The position numbers were made by a program, and so were the translations under genes. The notes beneath the pieces are model-generated. The model saw only the letters and a list, made by a program, of their open reading frames with translations. It was not told the DNA's origin and made no database searches. Shown here piece by piece: positions 8,779-16,038 of a DNA stretch of 51,244 nt (the stretch's first letter is position 1; the number at the start of each line of letters is the position of its first letter). The stretch lies in assembly GCA_903839865.1 (NCBI GenBank), contig CAIMEE010000447.1, positions 1 to 51,244 on the forward strand. The letters run 5' to 3'. Source of the DNA: Enhydrobacter aerosaccus (lineage in GTDB: Bacteria; Pseudomonadota; Alphaproteobacteria; Reyranellales; Reyranellaceae).

Positions 8779-9512
8779 GCCGCCGTTTGCTTGATGTTGC
8801 CGCCGAGATAGGCCTGACGGATGCGTGGATCCGTACGCACCTCCTTCGCCGGGCCTTCCATGAAAAGCCGTCCCTGCTCCATGACGAGCGCGCGATCGGA
8901 GATCAGGAGCGCGCCGCGCACGTTCTGCTCCACGATCAGGACGGTGACGCCGAGTGCCGCGATGCGCTGGACTGTCGCGAACACGTCGCCCTGCATCTTG
9001 GGCGACAGGCCGAGCGAGGGCTCGTCGAGCAGCAGGAGATTGGGCTCGACCAGCAGCACCATCGCCATTTCGAGGATCTGCTGTTCGCCGCCGGAGAGAT
9101 TGCCGGCATCGATCTTCGCCTTGGCGCGCAGCATCGGGAACGACGTCATCACCCGCTCGATTGCCGCAGCGTGCCTGGCAGCAGGCAGGGTGTAGCAGCC
9201 CATCTTGAGGTTTTCCGTGACCGACATCGCTGGGAAATTGCAACGACCCTGCGGCACGAAGCCGATGCCGCGCTTCAGCCGCTCCCAGGGCGGCAGGCGC
9301 TCGATCGTCTCGCCCTTGAACACGATCTGGCCATCGAACATGCGGTTGGTGCCGTAGATGGCACGGAGCAACGTGGATTTGCCCGCGCCATTGCCGCCGA
9401 TCAGGGTCGTGATGCTGCCCGGTGCGAGGCGCGCGGAGAAATCGCGCACGATGGGATTGTCGCCATAGCCCGCGGTGACGGAAACCAACTCGAGAGCGGG
9501 AGACGTGGTCAT
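8775..9512 (-). CDS. livF: Branched-chain-type ABC importer ATPase (LivF-like), 245 aa
   Basis: Second cytoplasmic ATPase of a hydrophobic amino acid/amide (HAAT-type) importer. Walker A GGNGAGKST near residue 40, signature LSGGEQQ, Walker B LLLLDEPSLGLSP and the LivF-specific IVEQNVRGAL are all present. The ATG at 9512 overlaps the livG stop by 4 bp, and its own stop overlaps hyuA. Such importers carry amino acids, urea, amides and aromatic acids; the coupling to hyuAB suggests an amide or cyclic amide as cargo. Confidence 0.95.
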   Translation of the reverse strand: MTTSPALELVSVTAGYGDNPIVRDFSARLAPGSITTLIGGNGAGKSTLLRAIYGTNRMFDGQIVFKGETIERLPPWERLKRGIGFVPQGRCNFPAMSVTENLKMGCYTLPAARHAAAIERVMTSFPMLRAKAKIDAGNLSGGEQQILEMAMVLLVEPNLLLLDEPSLGLSPKMQGDVFATVQRIAALGVTVLIVEQNVRGALLISDRALVMEQGRLFMEGPAKEVRTDPRIRQAYLGGNIKQTAA

Positions 9513-10321
9513 GGAGTTGATTCCATGAAGGGGGCCCGCATTTCTTCCTCGGCGATCTCGGGCGTGGTGCCGAGATAGGCCTCGAGCACGCGGCTGTCGG
9601 CGTGGATCTCGGCCGCCGTGCCTTCGGCCAGCTTCAGGCCCTGGTCGAGCACGATCACCTTGTGGCAGAGCGTGGTGATGAACTCGACATTGTGCTCGAC
9701 GATCAGGAAGGTTTCGCCCGCCTGGTTGAGCTGCTGCAACGCGACCTCGATCTCGCGGATGCGGGTCGGGTTGACGCCGGCCACCGGCTCGTCGAGCACG
9801 ACGATCTTGGGATGCGGCATCAGCGCGGCGGCCAGCGCCACCAGCTTCTTCTGGCCGTACGAAAGAATGCCGGTCTCGATGTCGTAGTACTTTTGCAGGC
9901 CGATCAGGTCGACGAGCTGGCGCGCCCGCTTTTCCGAGGAGTCGACGGCATCGCGATAGCGCTTGGTGCGCAGGAATTCGTCCATCCAGGTGGCCGCGTC
10001 GAACTGCTGCGCGGCGATGGCGAGATTGTCGCGCAGAGACAGCTTCTCGTAGACCCGCACCGTCTGGAAGGTGCGCATCATGCCGGCGCGCGCGATCAGG
10101 TGGGAGATCCTGCCGGTGATGTCGTTGCCCGCCAGCACGACCTTGCCGCTGTCGAGCTTCTGGAAGCCCGAGATGCAGTCGATGGTCGTGCTCTTGCCCG
10201 AGCCGTTCGGGCCGATCAGGCCGGTGATGCTGCCGGCTGCCACTTCGAACGACACGCCGTCGAGCGCGTGCACGCCGGAATAGGCCTTGCGAAGGTCGGT
10301 CACCTGCAGCACGGCGGTCAT
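9509..10321 (-). CDS. livG: Branched-chain-type ABC importer ATPase (LivG-like), 270 aa
   Basis: LivG-type ATPase with Walker A GPNGSGKST, the LivG hallmark ARAGMMRTFQTVRVYEKLS, signature LSYGQKKLVALAAAL and Walker B VVLDEPVAGVNP. The switch region FLIVEHNVEFI follows. Usual length for the family. The start overlaps the livM stop (ATGA) and the stop overlaps livF. A ~20-residue acidic C-terminal tail after LGTTPE is a small lineage addition. Confidence 0.95.
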   Translation of the reverse strand: MTAVLQVTDLRKAYSGVHALDGVSFEVAAGSITGLIGPNGSGKSTTIDCISGFQKLDSGKVVLAGNDITGRISHLIARAGMMRTFQTVRVYEKLSLRDNLAIAAQQFDAATWMDEFLRTKRYRDAVDSSEKRARQLVDLIGLQKYYDIETGILSYGQKKLVALAAALMPHPKIVVLDEPVAGVNPTRIREIEVALQQLNQAGETFLIVEHNVEFITTLCHKVIVLDQGLKLAEGTAAEIHADSRVLEAYLGTTPEIAEEEMRAPFMESTP

Positions 10322-11265
10322 TGCAGCGCCTTCCGAATCCGGGCGATCTGCCGCTCGCGCAGCCAGCCCGCGACGCCGGACGGCATCAGGAACATGGCGG
10401 CGACCAGGATCACGCCGTAGATGATCATGCGGAAGTCGGCCGAGAAGCGCAGCGCTTCAGGCAGGGCCGACAGGGCGATGCCCGAGGCGATCACGCCCCA
10501 GAAGCTGCCGGCGCCGCCGATGATCACGATGATCAGGAACGTCTGCATGTAATAGAAGTCGAGGAACGAGGTATCGATGATGCGGAGGTAAAAGGTGAAG
10601 ACACCGCCCGCCGCGCCGGTGATCGCGGCCCCGATGGCGAAGGCGGCGAGTTTGTACGGCATCGGCGAGATGCCCTGAGCGCGCACCAGCGGCTCATTCT
10701 GCTTGATCGCGACCAGGGTGCGGCCGATACGCGAGCTGCAGAGTGTGTAGAGGAAGGCGATCATCGCCACCGAGAAGGCCCAGGCGATCCAGTAGAACTT
10801 CCGCGTGCTGTCAAAGACGATGCCGAAGGCCTCGGGTGGCGGCAGGTTGGGAATACCCAGCGGCCCGCGCGTCAGCTCGACCCAGTCGCGGGCGACCAGC
10901 GCCACCAGGAGCGCGAAGGTGAGCGTCGAGATCACGAAGGCGTGGCGATTGGTGCGCAGGATGGGAAAGCCCACGGCGAGTGCCACGATGCCGTTCAGCA
11001 CGGCGGCGTAGATCAGGCCCATCCAGAAATTGCCGCCGAAGGTGACGACGGTGAGCGCCGTCGTGTAGCCGCCGATCCCCCAGAAGCCCAGCTGGGCGAA
11101 CGACAGCAGGCCGGTGAAGCCGTAGACCAGATTGAGCGCGGCGGCGGCGACGGTGAAGATCAGCGCCGAGACGCCGATGCCCACGAAGTAGTTGGACGAG
11201 GTGACCAACGGCAGGGCGCCGAGGGCGAGCGCGCACAGGAACGCGAGGGGCAGGGCGCGCTTCAT
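10318..11265 (-). CDS. livM: Branched-chain-type ABC importer permease (LivM-like), 315 aa
   Basis: Inner-membrane permease with 8-10 predicted hydrophobic segments, starting MKRALPLAFLCALALGALPL. Family motifs are LNLVYGFTGLLSFAQLGFWG, the substrate-path loop LTRGPLGIPNLPPPEAFG, and GGAGSFWGVIASGIAL near the C-terminus. The start at 11265 is set by the ATGA overlap with the livH stop; a longer frame upstream would run through livH. It pairs with LivH. Confidence 0.95.
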   Translation of the reverse strand: MKRALPLAFLCALALGALPLVTSSNYFVGIGVSALIFTVAAAALNLVYGFTGLLSFAQLGFWGIGGYTTALTVVTFGGNFWMGLIYAAVLNGIVALAVGFPILRTNRHAFVISTLTFALLVALVARDWVELTRGPLGIPNLPPPEAFGIVFDSTRKFYWIAWAFSVAMIAFLYTLCSSRIGRTLVAIKQNEPLVRAQGISPMPYKLAAFAIGAAITGAAGGVFTFYLRIIDTSFLDFYYMQTFLIIVIIGGAGSFWGVIASGIALSALPEALRFSADFRMIIYGVILVAAMFLMPSGVAGWLRERQIARIRKALQ

Positions 11266-12149
11266 CCGACCCGCATGCCCCCGCGCTTGAACAGGCCGTC
11301 GGGCCGCAGCATCAACACCGCGATCATGATCACGAAGACGGCCGCTTCCTGCCAGACGATCTCGAAGAAGCCGCCGATCCAGCTTTCGATCAGGCCGAGG
11401 CCGATGGCGGCCACGATCGCTCCCGGCACGTTGCCGAGGCCGCCGATGATCACCAGCGCGAAGGCCTTGAAGATCATGAACTGGCCCATGTAGGGCGCGA
11501 CGTTCTGGATCGGCGCCACGGCGGCGCCGGCCAGGCCGCACAGGCCTGCCGCCAGGACCACGGCGTTGCGCGCCACGATGCGCGGGCGGATGCCGACCAT
11601 GAGGGCCGCATCGCGGTTCTGCGCAATGGCCCGCATGGCGCGGCCGAACTGGGTGTGGCGCAGCACCAGATAGAGGCCCGCGAAGGCCACGATCGCGGCA
11701 CCCGCGCCGATCACGCGCGTGAAGGTGATGCGGATCGAGCCGATCTCGACGCCGTCGAAGCCGTACTGCGTGTCGACGATGCGCGGTGTCGCCGTGAACA
11801 GGTACTGCATGACGTGGATGATGATGATCGAGAGACCGAGCGTGACCAGGATGGAGCGCTCGAATTCGTCCGGCTTCAGGCGTGCGAGCAGCACCTCATA
11901 GACCGCGAAGCCCAACAGCATGGTGGCGAGGACCGAGGCGAAGAGCGCCGGCCAGTACAACAGGCCCATCACCGGCAGCGCAAAGCACATGGCGAAGGCG
12001 CCGACCATCAGGAACTCGCCGTGCGCGAAGTTGATGATCTCCATCACGCCGAAGATCAGCGACAGGCCGACGGCGATCAACGCATAGAGAAGCCCGAGCG
12101 CGAGGCCGTTCAGCGTGAGCTGAAGGAGGTAGACTGCATCGACGGTCAT
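11262..12149 (-). CDS. livH: Branched-chain-type ABC importer permease (LivH-like), 295 aa
   Basis: First gene of the seven-gene minus-strand operon livHMGF-hyuA-hyuB-LLM. A multi-spanning permease with LNGLALGLLYALIAVGLSLI at the N-terminus, GVMEIINFAHGEFLMVGAF (the LivH hallmark), RHTQFGRAMRAIAQNRDAA, and GGLGNVPGAIVAAIGLGLIE. Start ATG 12149 is preceded by the 181-bp divergent regulatory region shared with the binding-protein gene. Confidence 0.95.
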   Translation of the reverse strand: MTVDAVYLLQLTLNGLALGLLYALIAVGLSLIFGVMEIINFAHGEFLMVGAFAMCFALPVMGLLYWPALFASVLATMLLGFAVYEVLLARLKPDEFERSILVTLGLSIIIIHVMQYLFTATPRIVDTQYGFDGVEIGSIRITFTRVIGAGAAIVAFAGLYLVLRHTQFGRAMRAIAQNRDAALMVGIRPRIVARNAVVLAAGLCGLAGAAVAPIQNVAPYMGQFMIFKAFALVIIGGLGNVPGAIVAAIGLGLIESWIGGFFEIVWQEAAVFVIMIAVLMLRPDGLFKRGGMRVG

Positions 12150-12330
12150 TGTGGGCGCGGTGTTGCAAATACCGGACCAGAGAAAAATCGCACGAGCGCA
12201 CGCCCTCTATTCCACGCGGTCATTAAGCGTTGACAGATAAACAAGGTTCTTGCGAACGTTCAACCATCGAAACGTTGTGCCGATAATAGGTACGGCAGTG
12301 TTTCGCTTCTTGGGGTCGAGGGAGAACGCG
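12150..12330. promoter_or_regulatory. Divergent promoter/operator region between livH and the binding-protein gene
   Basis: This 181-bp gap separates divergent transcripts. On plus, TTCAAC (12259-12264) and GATAAT (12282-12287) are 17 bp apart and make a plausible sigma-70 promoter for the binding protein. Overlapping its -35 is a compact dyad cluster: GTTC (12246-12249), GAAC (12254-12257) and GTTC (12258-12261), which includes the palindrome GAACGTTC, with a second AACGTT at 12271-12276. This would suit an operator for the IclR-type regulator encoded at 13474, but that link is inference. A ribosome site GAGGGAGAA precedes the ATG at 12331. Confidence 0.45.
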
Positions 12331-13464
12331 ATGAAACTTATGTCCTGGATGGCCGGCGCGGCCGTCACGCTGTCTTTTGCCGGTGCCGCATCGGCCCAGA
12401 ATATCGTGATCGGCGTGTCGACGGCACAGACCGGTCCTGCCGCCGTCGCCTCCGAATGGGAAATGTGGGGCGTCAACCTCGCGATCGAGGAAATCAACGC
12501 CGCCGGCGGCGTGCTCGGCAAGAAGCTCGAAGTCCTGGTGATGGACAACAAGTGCAATCCCTCGGAGGCGGTCAACGTCGCCAACAAGCTGGTCGAGGCC
12601 AAGGTCGTGGCGATCGAGGGCGCGCACTGCAGCTCGGGCCATCTCGCCAGCATGAAGATCATCCAGGACGCGAAAATCCCGATGATCACCGGCATCGCCT
12701 CCAACCCGCAGATCACCACGCTCTCGGGCAAGGGCGGCAACGACTACGCCTTCCGCATCAGCGCGTCGGACGCCTCGATGATGCAGGCGCTCGGCATCTA
12801 TCTCGGCTCGAAGAAGCCGTTCAAGACGGTGGCGATCGTGGCCGAGGATTCCGACTTCGGTCGCGGCGGCGCAGACGCGTTCAAGGCGGTTGCCGACAAG
12901 GCGGGTGTCCAGGTCGTCTCGACCGACATCCATCCGCAGAACACCCCGGATTTCACCAGCATCCTGACGCGCCTGCAGCAGCGCCGGCCGGACGCGATCG
13001 CGACCTTCCAGCTGGGCGGCGACTCGGTGAACTTCCTGCGCCAGGCCATGCAGATCGGCGTGCGTATTCCCTACACCGGCCGCGTCGAGATCGGTGGCCG
13101 CAACCAGCCGATCATCGAGGCCGGCGGCATGGAGAAGTCGATCAGCGCCTGGCAGTACAGCGCGCTGGCCGATTCGCCGCAGAACAAGGCGTTCGCCGAG
13201 AAGATCAAGGCCAAGCACAATGCCGAGCCCTACCTGCAGACTTGGGCCGGCTACGATTGCATCCGCGTGCTGGCGCAGGCGATCAAGGACGCCGGCAGCA
13301 CCGACGGCACCAAGATCAAGGACGCGATCAAGGCGATGTCCTTCACCAACGTGATGGGCAAGACCGTGAAATTCGACGAGTACAACCAGGCCGGCCATTG
13401 GGTCGCCCTGCATACCGTGCTGAACAAGAAGGTGGCCCTCGCCGACCTCGTCGAGGTCAAGTAA
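12331..13464 (+). CDS. Periplasmic branched-chain-type substrate-binding protein, 377 aa
   Basis: Type I periplasmic binding protein (Peripla_BP_6/LivK class). A Sec signal peptide, MKLMSWMAGAAVTLSFAGAA then SA|Q, is followed by IVIGVSTAQTGPAAVASEWE. Further family marks are GKKLEVLVMDNKCNPSEAVN and VVAIEGAHCSSGHLASMKI. The start at 12331 has GGGAG just upstream and puts the signal peptide at the N-terminus; an earlier in-frame start would bury it. It is divergent from livHMGF and should deliver that importer's ligand. The ligand is not evident; related proteins bind amino acids, amides and aromatic acids. Confidence 0.93.
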   Translation: MKLMSWMAGAAVTLSFAGAASAQNIVIGVSTAQTGPAAVASEWEMWGVNLAIEEINAAGGVLGKKLEVLVMDNKCNPSEAVNVANKLVEAKVVAIEGAHCSSGHLASMKIIQDAKIPMITGIASNPQITTLSGKGGNDYAFRISASDASMMQALGIYLGSKKPFKTVAIVAEDSDFGRGGADAFKAVADKAGVQVVSTDIHPQNTPDFTSILTRLQQRRPDAIATFQLGGDSVNFLRQAMQIGVRIPYTGRVEIGGRNQPIIEAGGMEKSISAWQYSALADSPQNKAFAEKIKAKHNAEPYLQTWAGYDCIRVLAQAIKDAGSTDGTKIKDAIKAMSFTNVMGKTVKFDEYNQAGHWVALHTVLNKKVALADLVEVK

Positions 13465-13473
13465 GGGGCGGCC

Positions 13474-14256
13474 ATGCCGGCCAGGTTGCGCGACCTCAAG
13501 TCGGCGCCCGGTTCGCAATCGCTCGAACGCGGCCTCGATGTGCTTGAAATCGTCGGGGCCGAGAGCGCGGATATCGGCGTGCGCGAGATTGCCCGCCGCC
13601 TGCGCCTCAGCCCCACGATCGTGCAGCGCATGGTGACGTCGCTCGCCCGGCGCGGCTACGTCGACAAGAACGCGGAGACGGCGCGCTATCGTCTTGGCTT
13701 CCGCGCCATGGCGCTGGGTGCCGGCAACGACCACGCCGCCGACTATCTTGGCGCCGCGCGCCGCGAACTCGACCGGCTGGCGCACGATCATGGCCTCAAT
13801 GGCTTCGTCTCGGTGCTGCAGGGCGGCCGTGCGGTCTATCTGCTCGCTGTCCAGGCCGAAGCGCCGATCGCGATCAAGGTGGCACCAGGCAGCGAGATGC
13901 CGCTGCACAGCACCGCTGCCGGCAAGGTGCTGCTGGCGTCGCTCGACGACGCGGGCGCACGCAAGCTCCTGGGCAACGGCAGGCTGCCCGCGATCACGCC
14001 GCACACTGTGACTGAACCCGCCGCCGTGGTGGCGGGCCTGGCGCGCGTGCGCCGGACGGGCTTTGCGACGGTGTCGGAGGAAAATATCCGCGGCATCCTG
14101 TCCGTCGGCGCGCCGATCCGCGACCGCTCGGGCAAGGTGTTGGCAGCCCTGAGCGTCGCCTTCCCGAAATATCTCGATGCAGGCCTCACCCTGCAGGGCG
14201 CGACGCCTTTGGTGACGGGTGCGGCGCAGCGCGTCTCGCGCTCGATTGGCGGCTAG
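13474..14256 (+). CDS. IclR-family transcriptional regulator, 260 aa
   Basis: N-terminal winged helix, residues ~15-75: SQSLERGLDVLEIV, then VREIARRLRLSPTIVQRMVT and GYVDKNAETARYRLGFRA. C-terminal GAF-like effector domain with LHSTAAGKVLLASL, TGFATVSEENIRGILSVGAP and AALSVAFP. It begins 9 bp after the binding-protein gene and is probably co-transcribed. IclR proteins usually control a neighbouring catabolic operon and respond to a substrate or product, so the liv-hyu-LLM operon is the likely target. Its TAG stop shares a CTAG with the opposing cofE stop. Confidence 0.94.
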   Translation: MPARLRDLKSAPGSQSLERGLDVLEIVGAESADIGVREIARRLRLSPTIVQRMVTSLARRGYVDKNAETARYRLGFRAMALGAGNDHAADYLGAARRELDRLAHDHGLNGFVSVLQGGRAVYLLAVQAEAPIAIKVAPGSEMPLHSTAAGKVLLASLDDAGARKLLGNGRLPAITPHTVTEPAAVVAGLARVRRTGFATVSEENIRGILSVGAPIRDRSGKVLAALSVAFPKYLDAGLTLQGATPLVTGAAQRVSRSIGG

Positions 14257-14996
14257 CGGAAAAGGTCCATCCGCTTCGGACGCACCAGCTCGGCCGCATT
14301 GCCGTCGCGCGCGGGTGCGCCGAGCCCGCGCACGATCACGACGGGTCGTCCTTCGGCCGCCTGTCCCATGAGGAGCGAGGCGGCCGAGGCGATCTCGTCG
14401 GCATGGGCGATCTCGGTCACGCGCAGGATACGGCCGTTCATATCGGGCTGGCCGCGCATGTCGATCAGGCCTGGAAGTCCCGCGGCACCGATCGCCGCGC
14501 CGGTCGTGCCCATGCGCCAGGCACGGCCCCAGCTGTCGTTGATCACGACGCCGACATCGACATTGGCGATGCGCTTGAAGTCGGCGCGCAGGCGCTGGGC
14601 CGAGCGGTCGGGATCGGCCGGCAGCAGCAGTACCTGATCGGGATCGTCGACGTTGGAGGCATCGATGCCGGCGTTGGCCATCACGAAGCCCAGCCGATGC
14701 TCGACGATGATCACGCCGGTGATGGCGCGGATGACTTCCTTGGATTCGCGCAGGATCAGCTCGACCAGGCGCGGGTCCTTGTCGACCTTGTGGCCGTACT
14801 CGATCGCGCGTTCGGACGGCGTCACGTCCGAGAGGCGAAACAGGCGGCCCTCCGCCTTGGACACGATCTTCTGCGCCAGGACCACGACGTCGTGGTCTTG
14901 CAGCCCGACAGGGGCAATCAGGGCGGCGAGATCGTCGTCCGGCTTGATGCGGGGCAGGCCGGCGGGCGCGATCAGTTCGAGGCGTTCGGCGTGAAT
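14253..14996 (-). CDS. cofE: F420-0:gamma-L-glutamate ligase (CofE), likely ATT start, 247 aa
   Basis: Adds glutamates to F420-0 using GTP. Family marks: [60 protein letters not shown] and [17 protein letters not shown]. The conserved N-terminal region [19 protein letters not shown] lies upstream of the only GTG (14885), so that GTG would remove ~37 conserved residues. No ATG, GTG or TTG exists in frame between it and the stop at 15026. ATT at 14996 has GGGGAG seven bases upstream and is my proposed start. It lacks the FMN-binding C-terminal domain found in actinobacterial FbiB. Divergent from fgd, 34 bp apart. Confidence 0.88.
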   Translation of the reverse strand: MHAERLELIAPAGLPRIKPDDDLAALIAPVGLQDHDVVVLAQKIVSKAEGRLFRLSDVTPSERAIEYGHKVDKDPRLVELILRESKEVIRAITGVIIVEHRLGFVMANAGIDASNVDDPDQVLLLPADPDRSAQRLRADFKRIANVDVGVVINDSWGRAWRMGTTGAAIGAAGLPGLIDMRGQPDMNGRILRVTEIAHADEIASAASLLMGQAAEGRPVVIVRGLGAPARDGNAAELVRPKRMDLFR

Positions 14997-15030
14997 CGAT
15001 ATTCTCCCCGTTCTGGAGTATCCCTATACG

Positions 15031-16035
15031 ATGCTTAAGCTCGGTTACAAGGCGTCCGCCGAACAGTTCGCTCCCCGGGAGCTCCTGGACATTTCCATCG
15101 AAGCCGAAAGGGTCGGCTTCGACTCCGTCTTCGTCAGCGATCATTTCCAGCCCTGGCGGCACGAAGGCGGCCACGCGCCGCATTCGGTCACCTGGATGGG
15201 CGCGCTCGGCGCCAGCACCAAGAAGATCGTCATGGGCACCAGCGTGCTGACGCCCACCTACCGCTATCACCCCTCGATCGTGGCGCAGTCGTTCGCGACG
15301 CTGGGCTGCCTGTTCCCCGGCCGCGTGATCCTGGGCATCGGCACCGGCGAGTCGCTGAACGAAGTGCCGGCGACCGGCCAGCCGTGGCCCGAGTTCAAGG
15401 AACGCTATGCGCGCATGCGCGAGTCGGTCGTGCTGATGCGCAAGCTCTGGACCGAGGAGCATGTGACGTTCGAGGGCGAGTTCTACAAGACGCAGGACGC
15501 GACGATCTACGACCGGCCGGACAAGCCGGTGCCGATCTACATCGCCGCCGGCGGTCCGCAGGTCGCGAAGTATGCCGGCCGCGCGGGCGACGGCTTCATC
15601 TGCACCAGCGGCAAGGGTACCGAGCTCTACAGGGACAAGCTGATCCCGGCGGTGAAGGAAGGCATGGCGGCGGCGGGCAAGGCCGAGGGGTCGGTCGACC
15701 ACATGATCGAGATGAAGGTCTCGTTCGATACCGATATGGCCAAGGCCAAGGAAGACACGCGCTTCTGGTCGGCGCTGGCGCTCTCAGCCGAAGAAAAGGT
15801 GCAGACGCACAATCCGACCGAGATGGCGCGCCTCGCCGATGCGCTGCCGATCGACCGCATCGCCAGCCGCTGGATCGTCTCGACCGATCCGGAAGAGCAT
15901 GTCGCGAAGATCGCGCCCTATGTCGAGCTGGGCTTCAACCATTTGGTGTTTCACGCGCCGGGCCCGGACCAGAAGCGCTTCCTCGACCTCTACGCCAAGG
16001 ACGTGATGCCGCGTCTGCGCAAGAAGTACGGCTGA
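15031..16035 (+). CDS. fgd: F420-dependent glucose-6-phosphate dehydrogenase (FGD), 334 aa
   Basis: LLM-family enzyme that oxidises glucose-6-phosphate and reduces F420. It matches recalled Mycobacterium tuberculosis FGD1 almost block for block: [73 protein letters not shown] and [15 protein letters not shown]. Catalytic residues correspond: D37, H38, W42, E107 (Mtb D39, H40, W44, E109). So do the phosphate-binding residues K195, K256 and R280 (Mtb K198, K259, R283), which separates true FGD from other LLM enzymes. It sits between cofE and fbiC. GGAG lies 11 bases before the ATG. It should feed reduced F420 to the LLM enzymes. Confidence 0.94.
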   Translation: MLKLGYKASAEQFAPRELLDISIEAERVGFDSVFVSDHFQPWRHEGGHAPHSVTWMGALGASTKKIVMGTSVLTPTYRYHPSIVAQSFATLGCLFPGRVILGIGTGESLNEVPATGQPWPEFKERYARMRESVVLMRKLWTEEHVTFEGEFYKTQDATIYDRPDKPVPIYIAAGGPQVAKYAGRAGDGFICTSGKGTELYRDKLIPAVKEGMAAAGKAEGSVDHMIEMKVSFDTDMAKAKEDTRFWSALALSAEEKVQTHNPTEMARLADALPIDRIASRWIVSTDPEEHVAKIAPYVELGFNHLVFHAPGPDQKRFLDLYAKDVMPRLRKKYG

Positions 16036-16038
16036 CGC

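Noticed and set aside
14253..14885. Shorter cofE starting at GTG 14885
   Set aside because: Would discard the conserved N-terminal segment ending LQDHDV; the ATT start with a good ribosome site explains the sequence better, though this is not proved.
12223..15702. Very long open frame (1159 codons) on minus, opposite the binding protein, IclR, and fgd
   Set aside because: It is antisense to well-supported genes, has Arg/His/Asp-rich low-complexity composition and no family resemblance; it is a GC-rich shadow frame.
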